DNA from: Xestospongia muta
Lineage: Eukaryota; Porifera; Demospongiae; Haplosclerida; Petrosiidae
Direction: 5' to 3'
Length of the DNA: 64,000 nt
NCBI GenBank assembly: GCA_963693285.1
Contig: OY848925.1
Location: 250,501-314,500 of the forward strand
The position numbers and the translations under genes were made by a program. This document shows, in pieces, positions 13,501 to 26,300 of this stretch. How positions within the stretch are numbered: the stretch's first letter is position 1; every line of letters starts with the position of its first letter. The notes under the pieces are model-generated. The model did not search any database and was not told the DNA's origin. It worked only from the letters and a program-made list of their open reading frames with translations.

Positions 13501-13843
13501 AGATAGGTAGACCACACCCACCACAAATTACATGTAATAATCTTGTTTTTAATTCAAGTATACCAAAGGGGCGTGGTCCATTTCAAGAGGCCTATGTCTT
13601 TGTAGTGGGTGGAGGGAATTATATTGAATACCAAAATCTACAAGACTATTGTCAGCAACAACAAATACCCAAGCGGATTACATATGGAACAACAGAATTA
13701 ATGGATGCAACTGAATTCTTAGCACAGGTAACTCTATCTTCATAACTAGTGAACATCAGTACTTATCATAGTGACAAAGAACATTGTTGTATATAATATC
13801 TTTTTTCTTTTAGCTCTCATTGTTAGGTAAATCTTCAGACTAA
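10523..13843 (+). CDS. SCFD1: Sec1 family domain-containing protein 1 (Sly1)
   Basis: SM-family protein that assists syntaxin-5 SNARE assembly in ER-Golgi traffic. The start at 10523 gives [11 protein letters not shown]; an upstream in-frame GTG is not a plausible eukaryotic start. Exons then read [51 protein letters not shown], a segment with [61 protein letters not shown] and, near the C terminus, [20 protein letters not shown]. All are in the order of human SCFD1. The last short exon ends LSLLGKSSD and stops at 13841-13843. Introns are mostly 40-60 bp; one holds a three-copy ~33 bp repeat (11340-11438). The 3' end faces SLIRP 77 bp away. Confidence 0.96.
11340..11438. repeat. Three-copy ~33 bp repeat in a SCFD1 intron
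   Basis: Tandem ATATCCTGAAATATACTGAT / AAGTGGCTTGA units fill most of this short intron. Confidence 0.85.
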
Positions 13844-13920
13844 TATTGAACAATGAAGGTATTAATTTTTTAATAATTCAATTCTTTGACTTCGTGATAA
13901 TATGCATCTTACTGCAGTTG

Positions 13921-14475
13921 TCATGACAACGGTAAATCAGCTTCTCTCTTTCTTTCAGCAGCTGGCATCCTTGTCTTTACATCAACCTACATGATATAAA
14001 TATTGCTAGTTACTAATCTAGATATTACCCTGAATTTATTAATATGATGTGGTACATTAGACATTATAGTCTTGACTGCCTCAGGTGACTCCATATCAAC
14101 AAACCCATATCCTTTTGATCGACCAGTATCTAGGTCCTAAAAATAATATATAGAAGTTGTGTCTTAAGTGTTTATTGTAGGGTGTGGTGTACCTACATGG
14201 TCTCATTCCCAGACTTCTAGTATGGAAATGAGACTGTAGTACTCACATAAATCACTCGAGCTCTTCTTACTTTACCAAATTGAGAGAAGTACTCTTGTAA
14301 TGTCTCTAGAAAAATTAATTATGACATTAATTGAAGGGGCAGTGATACATATATTACCTGCACACAGTGTCCAATTGAGTCTACCTACAAATAGATGTCT
14401 AGAGGCTGCCATTACACGTGAATATACAGTAAGTGGGCGTTGATGTAATATACGGAGCTGGTTAATTTTCGCCAT
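13921..14475 (-). CDS. SLIRP: SRA stem-loop-interacting RNA-binding protein-like, single RRM
   Basis: Small single-RRM protein; in mammals SLIRP binds LRPPRC and stabilises mitochondrial mRNAs. The ATG at 14475 gives MAKINQLRILHQRP and then MAASRHLFVGRLNWT (RNP2-like LFVGRL). Exon 2 gives LQEYFSQFGKVRRARVIY, and exon 3 gives DTGRSKGYGFVDMESPEAVK (RNP1-like KGYGFVDM). The last exon, spliced in frame after NKFR, ends VDVKTRMPAAERK and DLPLS at the stop 13923-13921. The length and the PHHI..KVDVKTR ending resemble SLIRP, but another small mitochondrial RRM protein is possible. Exon 1 is 14475-14358. The N-terminal basic stretch fits a mitochondrial presequence (inference). Confidence 0.75.
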
Positions 14476-14529
14476 TCATTTCTATACAAATTTCAGAATA
14501 TTTCGGTATATGTCCGTAAACGACTAGAG

Positions 14530-14725
14530 ATTAAAGGAGTATGAATAAAGTAGGAATTAGATTAGGAGAAATTAAAGCTGGAATTAATGGATGAGGAATT
14601 AAAGTAGTAGAAATTAAATGAGGATTAATTAAAGCAGGAACAATAGGATAAATTAAAATGGGAATTTATGGAGGAGAAATTAAAGGATGAAGAATTATAG
14701 AAGAGATTAATAGAGAAATTAAATT
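14530..14725. repeat. Degenerate GGAATTAAAG(T/C)AGGAGAAATTAAA repeats
   Basis: Purine-rich imperfect repeats of about 20-30 bp lie between the divergent SLIRP and ADCK1 starts. The rest of this ~630 bp intergenic stretch (14476-15107) shows only AT-rich sequence and one 16 bp palindrome. Confidence 0.7.
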
Positions 14726-15048
14726 TGGAAAATCTATAAAATCTTGTAATTCCTCTTTCCACAGCTTTATCAAATAATCTATTTAACTAAAACTAATGGT
14801 AATAAATTATATATAGTTTTGTGTAAAACTGATTCCAGAAACGTTTATTGATGACTGGTTTCTTACTTCTACTTGAGTCTTTATCACTTCATTATTGCAG
14901 TAAACACTTTTATTCAAACTATTTGAAAAATATTTAGTAAAGTATCTATGTCATATTTTGCAGACAAAAGTCTCTGGGGGACATTCAGCATTATGGAACT
15001 TTTTAGCAGCCAAAAACGACCCGGGGGGTCAATTTTGCGTTGCAAAAA

Positions 15049-15064
15049 GTGGTCCTAGGACCAC
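15049..15064. promoter_or_regulatory. 16-bp perfect palindrome upstream of ADCK1
   Basis: GTGGTCCTAGGACCAC is its own reverse complement and lies about 45 bp before the ADCK1 ATG, next to a CCGGGGGG tract. It is a candidate binding site for a dimeric factor; this is inference from symmetry and position only. Confidence 0.4.
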
Positions 15065-15107
15065 GTTGCCACGACAATGTCATGTTATATAATGATCACA
15101 TTTGAAG

Positions 15108-17059
15108 ATGGTCAGGTTAGCGTACAGGGTAGGATTGTTAATAGCTGTAAGTACTGGAGCAGGTGTTACATATCAGGAGAAAACTTCTGACAGCTCATCA
15201 TGGTGGTCTTCGCTAAGAGTGGTGAGATTTGGACGAACTGCTTATACTGTAAGTTCATTGTATTGATCCATTGTGAGCTGTTAGACTCTATATATCCATT
15301 TAGGTATTGGGTGTGGCTATTGATTATAAATGGACGCTATCTAAACTATCAAAAGACACATCAATATATTACACAACACGATCAGAAGTACAATTTAATT
15401 ATTCACATTTTCTATAGTTTTTAACTCATTGTAGGTCCACTTGCGGTCTGCTCAAAAATTACGAGAGATGTGTCGTAAAAATGGTGGCTATTTCATCAAG
15501 ATGGGTCAACATATTGGAGCATTAGAGTACCTCCTACCCTCGGAATATGTAGAGACTTTTAAAGTGTTCCACAGCGATGCTCCTCAAACCTCAATAGCTA
15601 AACTTAAGAAAGTCATTGAAGAAGAGTTACATTGTCCAGGTATGTCATATATTATATATGTTACAGATTTGATGTAACTTATATTTAGTGGAGAATGTAT
15701 TCAGTGAACTTGACGACAAGCCATTGGGTGCTGCTTCTTTAGCTCAGTGTCATCGTGGTGTTTTAAAAGATGGTCGTGTTGTTGCTGTTAAAATACAACA
15801 TCCTCATGTTAAGAAGAATGCATATACTGATATGAGTACTGTTGATGTGAGTTAAATGGATACATAGCAATGGATGCATAGATACAACAATGGATTTATC
15901 ATTGATTTAATGGACGTAAAGACATAAGGATGGATGTATAGATACAATAATGGATGTATTATTGGTTTAAATTTATTCTTTAGTTTCTGGTCAGCTGTAT
16001 CACAAGATTATTTCCTGATTTTCACTTCCAATGGTTAGCAGATGAGATAAGGAGGAACCTTCCGAAAGAATTAAACTTTATCCACGAAGCTAACAATATG
16101 AAAGCATGTTCAAACATGTTACATCATCTAAATTTTATCAAAGTAAATTGACATTCATTGTTTTATATTTAACTCTTTCTGTCATAGATACCAAGAGTAT
16201 ATACTGCTACTTCAAGACTCTTAGTAATGGAGTTCTGTGAAGGTGGTAAAATAAATGACTTGAAGTATATCAAGGAACATTACATTCCTGTTAATGAGGT
16301 TAGTAAATGACTCTTTGGTTTATTAAGTGTATATATAATAGGTTAGTCTCAAGTTAGCTGAAATGTACAGTGAAATGATATATAAACGTGGTTTTATCCA
16401 TTGTGATCCTCATCCTGGTAATGTTCTAGTAAGAAAGACAGACACTGGACATGTGGAACTAGTACTATTAGACCACGGTCTTTACCAACAGTTAACACAA
16501 GAGTTTAGACTTCTTTATTGTCGACTCTGGAAAGGGTTAATATCACATGATATGGAGGCTATTAAAACGTATTGTACTGCTCTTAATGCTGGAGAGTTGT
16601 ACCCTTTATTAGCATGTATTATTACTGGACGAACATGGAACTCCATTGAACATGGCATCAGTACCATTGCTCGCTCAAGTCAAGAAGTAAAACCCCATTT
16701 ATCCTGTGTTAATAATAATAGCTCCATTTATTCTTTAGAATGAGTTAATACGCATTGACGCCATTAACTACTTTTCTGAGATATCACAGCTATTGAATTC
16801 AGCTCCACGACAGTTACTTCTAATTCTTAAAACAAATGATCTCCTTCGTAGCTTGGAATTCACACTTCAGAGTAATTGTCACACCCACTCATTTATTACC
16901 ATGTCTAAATATTGCATTCAAGCTATTGGAGAAGAGGAAGAGAAGTGTGCAGAATCTTATTATAAACGAATAACACTTCGAATGCAAACAAGGTTCAGTT
17001 TATTAATGTTGTATTTGTATGGGTGGTGGGTGTGGCTAATGCCAACGAGTCTTACATAG
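15108..17059 (+). CDS. ADCK1: AarF domain-containing kinase 1
   Basis: Mitochondrial UbiB/ADCK-family atypical kinase-like protein. The start at 15108 (MVRLAYRVGLL) gives a hydrophobic basic N terminus fitting mitochondrial targeting. Family motifs are in order: YFIKMGQHIGALEYLLPSEY (KxGQ motif), GAASLAQCHRG (Ala-rich loop), VVAVKIQHPHV (catalytic Lys), ELNFIHEA, LLVMEFCEGG, GFIHCDPHPGNVLVRK (catalytic loop) and LVLLDHGLYQQL (DHG in place of DFG). Introns are short. The last exon ends WWVWLMPTSLT; this tail looks less conserved and may derive from intron read-through. It converges with the DMT transporter gene. Confidence 0.94.
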
Positions 17060-17211
17060 AAGAAAGATAATGTTTATATGAAAAACTATTTATTTATTTA
17101 TTTATTTCATTTTAATGTCATCGTATCAACAGCTAAAGTATTAAAATTACTAACATTATAAATGATCCACATTGCGTCATATTACAGCTCAAGTAGGTAC
17201 TTTTAGCAGAT

Positions 17212-19449
17212 TTATTTTATATACTTTTTAACATCTTGAGAAGTAATAGATGCCTCAGGAGATGGGGATGTATCCTAAATTAAGAGGATATAATAACATT
17301 AAATTAAGAGGATATAATAACATTAAATTAAGAGGATATAATAACATTATCTTGTGTTACTAATTAACATACTGTTCTATTGATACTGACACGTAAAGGT
17401 TGTTCACAATCATTGTCACCACAAAAACCACAATCTAATGTGACCTTATTAAAGTATCCACCACGCCCCTCTTTGTCTTTCTCCTCCTATATAGCATTGT
17501 GTTAATGGTAACCATGGTGATAAAGGTTAACCTGATAATTAGCCCATAAGACACAAAACAAACCAATTATTAACATTGCTGCACCAATATATTGCTAAAT
17601 GGACGAATGAATAAATGAATGGACAGATAAAAGGTCAAAGTACATACTAAAGGAGCAAATTCAATATCCAACACAAGCCACGATCCTATTACTGCAAAAA
17701 GAACCTAAAAAGATTAACCACACCCACTTGTTTGTAAGGGGAGGTTTGTTTAAAGTACATACCTGAACTGGCCAGAAAGCAGTGACTAAAATTGAAGAAA
17801 CTTGTGAATTAGCCCACGTAATAAGAAGATAACAAAGTGCTGACGTAACAAATGTGGCATATACAAGAACATAGACCGACTGAGTGAAGTATAGATTATA
17901 TAACATCAAAATACATTATGTAACTAACTTCTCTCGGTATAATAAATTTTGTTCTATTTTCAGTAGTACCTATATACTGCAATGAACATAGTCCCATAAA
18001 AATAGCACCAAAGAAGTAGCTATATGCTGTCACTGATACAGGGTAGTCCTTCCATTTATCTAAGTAATAACACAAAGTGTACTGTACTGATCATTATGAC
18101 TGGTTTACTTCCAACTTTATCAAATATAAATCTTTTTTGAAGCAACACATATATAGCCTATGTACAGATATACATACAGGTCATGTGATTAGTCATGTGA
18201 TCCTTACCATGCAGAGGGTATTACCAAATAAGGAAACGTAACCTATAATTCTCTGGAACTGTGAGTCTTCATTGTCATTACTAGAAGTATCTTGTCTTGT
18301 TAATGTGATTTCTATAGCACCACCTAAAACATTAATATCAAATGTGTATTATATAATATCCAATGTACCAGTTGCTAACAATATTCCTAACATTTTTGAC
18401 CAAAATGGAAACTAAAAGAAAGAGACGTATGTATAAAAGGTCACATGACTATCATGTGACATCATCTTTTACCTTCTGAAATGAAGGTTTCTCTATACAA
18501 GTAAAGATAGCTAACAATGCTGTCCACACTGGAATAATAGGCTATATACAAAATAATTTATGACATTATTTTAATATTACTTTCCTAAATACCTGAAAGA
18601 CGGAGGCCACATTGGGTCCAGCTTTATATACTCCTAATATATATAAATACTAGAGGAAAGAGACAAGACATTAAACAAGTCATTGTATTATAAACATACT
18701 TGATTCCCAAACATTCCAATAAGACCCAGTAAAACAAAAAGCTGGAATAAAATAAAATATATGACAAGTACATGAATTGTTCCTTACCACTAACATGCCA
18801 AGAGATGGTATCATTACTTTACGTTCTGCAATAAATGCACAAAGAAAGAGAACTGGAAAACAGCAGAGATCTCTGAAGAAAAAATGATATCATTATATTG
18901 GTAAATTAATAGGGGTTCCCTCTAGGTAAGTAGGAGATCATACCGATAGAAGCTAAGTATTAGTGGATTAGCTTTTGACTTGTCTGAGTCAGCAAACTCT
19001 TTGACAATAACTGGATAGATACCGAATCCAATCTGTGTGCAAATACAATAGAACAATAGTGATTACTTTATTGTAGTACATTATATCATTGTATGAATTA
19101 TTGGGATGGGCGGAGCTCAGTACCCCCAACATTCAAAAGAGGGGCTGAGCATAGGAGACCCTAATTACATCATTACGTACTCTCTCACACACACCAGTTC
19201 ATTTATATAATATATTATATTACAGAGTACAATATGTACCTGTACAATGATCAATCCAATACATACTAACCACGATGGTGGGATACCAGTCTTCCAGCAG
19301 TTGCAACACGTGTTGAACTTAATGGGTCGACTTATAATGGACATAATCAATATAGTTATAATGAGACAGACGAAAAATAAATAGAAAGGAGACGGCAATC
19401 GATCGAGACTGTTGCTCGGAGAATTATTGACCTGAGCAAACAATATCAT
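17212..19449 (-). CDS. EamA/DMT-superfamily multi-pass transporter
   Basis: Drug/metabolite-transporter-type membrane protein. The start at 19449 gives MILFAQVNNSPSNSL and then a hydrophobic segment FYLFFVCLIITILIMSII. Exons spliced to it read WLVCIGLIIVQ joined to IGFGIYPVIVKEFADSDKS, then FYRDLCCFPVLFL, GLIGMFGNQYLYILGVYKAG, PNVASVFQPIIPVWTALLA, and later further membrane segments ending LLIIGLFCVLWANYQ. The C-terminal tail is hydrophilic and stops at 17212. The layout (two EamA repeats, about ten helices) resembles WAT1-like/DMT proteins. Substrate unknown. A 24-bp repeat (TTAAGAGGATATAATAACAT core, three copies, 17279-17345) fills the last intron. Its start lies only 60 bp downstream of the GOLGA5 stop. 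Confidence 0.8.
17279..17345. repeat. 24-bp tandem repeat, three copies
   Basis: AATTAAGAGGATATAATAAC-type unit repeated three times in the last intron of the transporter gene. Confidence 0.9.
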
Positions 19450-19508
19450 ACGAGACTATTTATTTAACCCTTTTATAGCAATTATTATATTATTCATAGT
19501 TATTATAA

Positions 19509-22500
19509 TTAAATATCTGGATGATTTTCATGAATTTCTGGTTTGTAAGTTAATAAAACAAAGAAGACCCAAGCATGAAGTAAGAGCTGTAAAAGGAGAA
19601 AGAGTACATCGATATTATCATATAACTTCACTTACAATATATCCAAATGCAAATAGTCTGACGTAGGGGTATCTCCTTAATACAACACCTAATTGAAGTC
19701 TAGATATTGGGTTAATACCATATATGGTTAAGTCTATGACATACCCTAATCTATCTATAGAGTCCAGAGTTGATCTAACTCGTTGTAAATGTTTTCTTCT
19801 CACTGGAGTTGTAGTATTAGCATCTGTTGGAAGAATGGAAACCATAGGTCTGAGCTTAGAGCCTGTATAAATAAACAATAAAATGGACACATAAAATATG
19901 TAGAATGGATGCATAGAAATAGCATGAATAAATAGACTGACCTTCGTTTGATACACTACTCATGTTAAGTGCTGTTTGATGATGTACTTGTTGTATTTTT
20001 TGACTTTCTACTAAGCTTGCCTAAAAATGTTGTTATAAATTATATTGCTAAAATAGACTAACTTGAGTTCTTTCAAGTTGTAAATGTAGTGTGTGATGTT
20101 CTGATTTTAATAGTTCCAATTCTGTTTGTTTCTCAATTAAACTTTCAGTCAATTTCTGTAATTTTTCTTCTAATTCTCTTCTGTTTGAATCTGATTGGTC
20201 AGAACCACTAGTTGCCTAGCAACAAGGATCATCACTATACACATGTACACAATTAAAAGTACTTACTTGTATTTTTAAGTGATGAATATTGTTATCTTTC
20301 TCTCGAAGTTGAGTTGCCATTAACGCCTTCTCTTGAACATATTCATCTTTTAAACGATCAACATCCTATGATAATCACGTGACTATCATATGATACAAAA
20401 CTCCACCTACTTCTTGTAACTTAGCCAATTCATCTTGTGTAAAAAGATGAGCCTTCTTCTCTTCTTCAAGACCTTCCTCTGCTATTTTTACTTGCTGCAG
20501 TAGCTGCTCCTGTTCAATAGAATGACAATCTTCTAACTCCTAATGAAAATAAATTATGTCTAATATACAGGAGTTTACTCATTCTACCTGTAGTTCTGTT
20601 CTTAGTGAGAGCACTAGCTGTTCATTTGTCTGTAATTGAGACTGGAGACGATAATTTTCAGTCTTAATTTCTTCTATTATAACTTCATGAACATTGTTAC
20701 TGTGACCATCAATTGATTGTGAAGATTTTAGATTAGTTATGAGACGTTCCTTTGCCTGGAAAGGATTGGACACATAAAACAATAATGGATGCATAGAAAT
20801 CAAAATGGACAGACCTGTAAAATGTTGGATGCTTTAAGTTTGTAATCTTCATGTTCTTTCTTTAATAATTGTAACTCATTGTGAGTTGATTGCAGTGCAT
20901 TATGACACTCAGAATATCGTACTAATAAAGATAAAGAAAGATATAATACCTTTATATAAATTTACTCACATTGCTGTTGTTGAAGTTCTTTGCCTTGAGA
21001 ATATAAAGATTGTGATAATTCTTCTCTCTCCTTTATTAACTGGCTTTCTCTCTCACCAAACTCCACCTACAACAATGAGGTCTAGTATTAATATCAAAGT
21101 TAGTAACTTACTTTTAAATTACTTGAATTATCTTGTTCTTCAGCTAACAAAAGTAGTGTTTGTTCTAGTTGAGACTTAACTGATCCTAACGCATTATTTT
21201 GAGCTTCACTGCTACGACTAACATCCTGTAATAATCTAATAACAGATAATTATCACATGTTAACTAAATCAGGTCTAACCTATCTTTCTCTTTGCTTGCT
21301 TCTTCTTTCATGACTTTGAGTAAGTCGTCTGATTCTTGAAGTCTGGTACGAAGAATGTGTATTTGTGAGTCTCTGGATTCTACTGCAGCTGTGAGGTCAT
21401 CTTCTTGTGATCTCATACGTCGTAAGAGTTGATCAAGTGTAGAACACTGTTGCCTCAATGAATTGACCTCGTCTTTGAGCTGTGATTCAACTGCAATGAA
21501 AATCACAACATAATAATGTGTCCATTTGCCATGCACTTGACTGTGGATATGTCCATTCACAGTCTTATGCATCCATTAGATTCTATCTATCAATGTACCT
21601 TTGTTGGTCTCTTTAGCTCTCATTAATACATTGCTTAGCTCATCATTGACAGAGCTTACTTCTTGACGTAACAAATGGTTCTCTAACTCCAAAGATGATA
21701 CTCTATCTCTGAGACTATCAATATTGTTAGGTTTATCAGAACTGGTTTCATTTGTTTCCATATCTTTAGTTCTAGAAGGTTGACTTGTGAAAGGCTGTGA
21801 GAGAATAACTGGTTGTGGAGGTAAAGTAGGTGTGGTTTCAGACTCCAATTTTGGTGTAAGTGATGTTTCTACATCACTGGAAAGTGAGAGAACAGGAGGA
21901 AGAGAAGAAGGAGGAAGAGAAGAAGGAGGAAGAGGAGGAGGAGGAAGAGGAGAAGGAGGAAGAGGAGAGGTTGATGGTGTAGGTAATTTTGGCTGCGAAA
22001 TGTCAATCTTAGTCAAAAACAAGTCATTGGAAGCATCACTCATGCTATGATCTGTTTCTTCTATAATAAAAAGATTTACAATTTAATATTATCACCATAT
22101 TAGTTACCTCCATATTAGTTACCTATGTATTCTTCTGTGTTCTCTGATGACCTTCCAGTTGTTATGTTATCAGCACTGTGAGGTCTAAGAGGTGGGGTCT
22201 TGACAGTATTAGCCCCACCCTTTTGTTTGTCTTTCTTGGAAGGAGTATTCAAATATTCCAATAAAGAGTCTTCTGTAATATGACCACGCCCACTGCTAGA
22301 TGACTTTACAGGATTTTGCGTGACTTTATTCGACTGAAATGGGGCAGACCATGATGATCCCCACGTTGATTCAGTGGGTGGAGTCACACCCAAAGGATGA
22401 GATTGCTTATGTGTCATACTTGATATAACTGGTTGAGAACGTCTTGGAGGGGGTGTGGTCATTTTAGGATTGGGCTGGGCTACAGGTTCGTAGGTTAATC

Positions 22501-22645
22501 CAGATTCTGGTTGCCTTTGAACAGAGGGGATTTTCTTGGGAGAGGGAGTGACCAAACCAGTATCACTAAGAGAAGTGGCAGCTGCTTCATCTAACTGATT
22601 GAGAAAGGCTTCAGCTTTACCTGTGAGAGAAGAAAACCAAGACAT
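19509..22645 (-). CDS. GOLGA5: Golgin-84 (Golgin subfamily A member 5)
   Basis: Golgi-membrane coiled-coil tether working with Rab1 and the COG complex. The first residues MSWFSSLTGKAEAFLNQLDE match the conserved golgin-84 N terminus. A Pro/Ser-rich region follows, then LENHLLRQEVSSVNDELSNV and long coiled coils through many short exons. The C terminus has TLDSIDRLG, VVLRRYPYVRLFAFGYIV and, after splicing, LLLHAWVFFVLLTYKPEIHE, which matches the family's C-terminal membrane anchor. It stops at 19509. A Pro-rich stretch near 21900-22000 is encoded by a purine-rich GGAGGAAGAG-type repeat on the plus strand. The start shares a 61 bp gap with the divergent MRPL11 gene. Confidence 0.93.
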
Positions 22646-22706
22646 TCTGTATTTTATTTCAGTATTCCTTTAATTAGATCAATAGTAATGAATACGGTCA
22701 ACAAGC

Positions 22707-23302
22707 ATGGCATCTGCTGGTAAAGTACTGGGACATCTCAGGATGTATATCCCAGCTGGTAAAGCATCTCCTTCCCCGCCATTAGGACCAGCACTGGGAC
22801 AAGTAAGTGCAGTACTTCACATATCTCTATAGTAACATAATTACATTAATTAGAGGGGCATCAATATTGGAAAATTTTCCAAAGAATTTAATGAACATAC
22901 AAAGAACATCAAAGAAGGTATTCCAATACCAACTCGAATCACTGTGATGGTAATTAAATACTCATGAAATATATCCATGGTTACCATTATAATCAGTCTG
23001 ATAGAACATATAACTTCACAACAACCTTACCACCAGTATCGTACTTCCTCAAGGCAGCCGCAAGTATTGAAAAAGGATCATCTAATCCAGGTTATGAGAG
23101 TAGCAAGACATATACCTTGTTCATTGTTTTACATTTAGGACATGATATTGTTGGACGAATCTCTTTGAAGCATGTTTATGAAATAGCTTTGATAAAATCA
23201 CAAGATCCAGCATTTGCACGTGTTCCTCTTGAAAGCATCTGTAAGACAATTGTAGGTACAGCTAAAAGTATTGGAATTGATGTGATTAGAAAGCATAAAT
23301 AA
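22707..23302 (+). CDS. MRPL11: Mitochondrial large-subunit ribosomal protein uL11m
   Basis: Component of the mitoribosomal GTPase-associated region. The start at 22707 gives [20 protein letters not shown], then [57 protein letters not shown] and, after a ~53 bp intron with donor [26 protein letters not shown] and [20 protein letters not shown]. The whole L11 fold is present and ends IRKHK, shorter than the human tail. A polyadenylation-like AATAAAA lies just after the stop. An upstream ATG at 22688 is out of frame. Only 61 bp separate it from the GOLGA5 start. Confidence 0.95.
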
Positions 23303-23341
23303 ATTATATTTCTTTTTAATAAAATATTAATAGAAACGTTA

Positions 23342-26300
23342 TTAAGTGGGAGGAGTTTTTAGTAATGGTAATTTCATGATGACATCACTAAATGCAACAC
23401 ACAAATGTTCAATTTCTTCCCAACGATTTTTAGTTGATTGTGAAGAAAAATTCTCAACAAATTGAAGAACTTTTTTCAAAAACCTTAAAACAATAACAAC
23501 ATTTATATTATTATTAATCATTAATTTTATACGTACTTGATAACTTTACTGACCATGTCATGTGACAGATCATGTGACGAAGGTATGTATGTAATTACCA
23601 AACACACTAGACAACAGACCATAACAGCTGATGACCAGTACACTCCAACACTGATAAAATCAAAGATAATATTATGTGTATTTTAATAATATACCATGAA
23701 AGAAGGCGATCAAAATTAACCCTTTGTCTACTCCGTAGGGCTTTTCTCTGATAGAGATTGTACCTCTGTACGGCTGCATGTCTCACCTTAATATCACACA
23801 TATAATAATTTATAACCATTGTATCTAATTCAATAAATGTATAAATTAACTAAATCATTTATTAAGAGAATTAAATCAAAACCTTGTCTAAAATTTTGAG
23901 ATTGTCTGAACACAATGTATATAATTTACTGACTATGGGACTGAACAACACCATTGGGCACCATATTAACCATTTCTATGGTGCCCAATGGCATTTAAAG
24001 AAACACCATTAGGCACCATATTAACCTTTTCTATGGTGCCCAATGACGTTTAAAAAAACACCATTGGGCATCATATAAACCATTTCTATGGTGCCCAATG
24101 AAGATTGAACAAACACCATTGGGCACCATATTAACCATTTCTATGGTGCCCAATGAGGATTGAACAAACACAATTGGGCACCATATAAACCATTTCTATG
24201 GTGCCCAATGGCATTTAAAGAAACACCATTAGGCACCATATTAACTTTTTCTATGGTGCCCAATTGCGTTTATAGAAACACCATAGGGCACCATATAAAC
24301 CATTTCTATGGTGCCCAATGACGTTTAAAAAAACACCATTGGGCACCATATAAACCATTTCTATGGTGCCCAATGAGTATTGAAAAAACACCATTGGGCA
24401 CCATATTAACCTTTTCTATGGTGCCCAATGGCATTTAAAGAAACACCATTGGGCACCATATAAACCATTTCTATGGTGCCCAATGAGGATTGAACAAACA
24501 CAATTGGGCACCATATAAACCATTTCTATGGTGCCCAATGAGTATTGAAAAAACACCATTGGGCACCATATAAACCATTTCTATGGTGCCCAATGACGTT
24601 TAAAGAAACACCATTGGGCACCATATAAACCATTTCTATGGTGCCCAATGGCATTTAAAAAAACACCATTGGGCACCATATAAACCATTTCTATGGTGCC
24701 CAATTGCGTTTAAAGAAACACCATAGGGCACCATATAAACCATTTCTATGGTGCCCAATGACGTTTAAAGAAACACCATTGGGCACCATATAAACCTTTT
24801 CTATGGTGCCCAATGGCATTTAAAGAAACACCATTGGGCACCATATAAACCATTTCTATGGTGCCCAATGAGGATTGAACAAACACAATTGGGCACCATA
24901 TAAACCATTTCTATGGTGCCCAATGAGTATTGAAAAAACACCATTGGGCACCATATAAACCATTTCTATGGTGCCCAATTGCGTTTAAAGAAACACCATA
25001 GGGCACCATATAAACCATTTCTATGGTGCCCAATGACGTTTAAAGAAACACCATTGGGCACCATATAAACCATTTCTATGGTGCCCAATGGCATTTAAAA
25101 AAACACCATTGGGCACCATATAAACCATTTCTATGGTGCCCAATTGCGTTTAAAGAAACACCATAGGGCACCATATAAACCATTTCTATGGTGCCCAATG
25201 ACGTTTAAAGAAACACCATTGGGCACCATATAAACCTTTTCTATGGTGCCCAATGGCATTTAAAGAAACACCATTGGGCACCATATAAACCATTTCTATG
25301 GTGCCCAATGAGGATTGAACAAACACAATTGGGCACCATATAAACCATTTCTATGGTGCCCAATGAGTATTGAAAAAACACCATTGGGCACCATATAAAC
25401 CATTTCTATGGTGCCCAATTGCGTTTAAAGAAACACCATAGGGCACCATATAAACCATTTCTATGGTGCCCAATGACGTTTAAAGAAACACCATTGGGCA
25501 CCATATAAACCATTTCTATGGTGCCCAATGGCATTTAAAGAAACACCATTGGGCACCATATAAACCATTTCTATGGTGCCCAATGAGGATTGAACAAACA
25601 CAATTGGGCACCATATAAACCATTTCTATGGTGCCCAATGAGTATTGAAAAAACACCATTGGGCACCATATAAACCATTTCTATGGTGCCCAATGAGTAT
25701 TGAAAAAACACCATTGGGCATCATATAAACCATTTCTATGGTGCCCAATGGCGTTTAAAGAAACACCATTAGGCACCATATAAACCATTTCTATGGTGCC
25801 TAATGAGTATTGAAAAAACACCATTGGGCACCATATAAACCATTTCTATGGTGCCCAATTGCGTTTAAAGAAACACCATAGGGCACCATATAAACCATTT
25901 CTATGGTGCCCAATGACGTTTAAAGAAACACCATTGGGCACCATATAAACCTTTTCTATGGTGCCCAATGGCATTTAAAGAAACACCATTGGGCACCATA
26001 TAAACCATTTCTATGGTGCCCAATGAGGATTGAACAAACACAATTGGGCACCATATAAACCATTTCTATGGTGCCCAATGAGTATTGAAAAAACATCATT
26101 GGGCACCATATAAACCATTTCTATGGTGCCCAATTGCGTTTAAAGAAACACCATAGGGCACCATATAAACCATTTCTATGGTGCCCAATGGCATTTAAAG
26201 AAACACCATTGGGCACCATATAAACCATTTCTATGGTGCCCAATGAGGATTGAACAAACACAATTGGGCACCATATAAACCATTTCTATGGTGCCCAATG

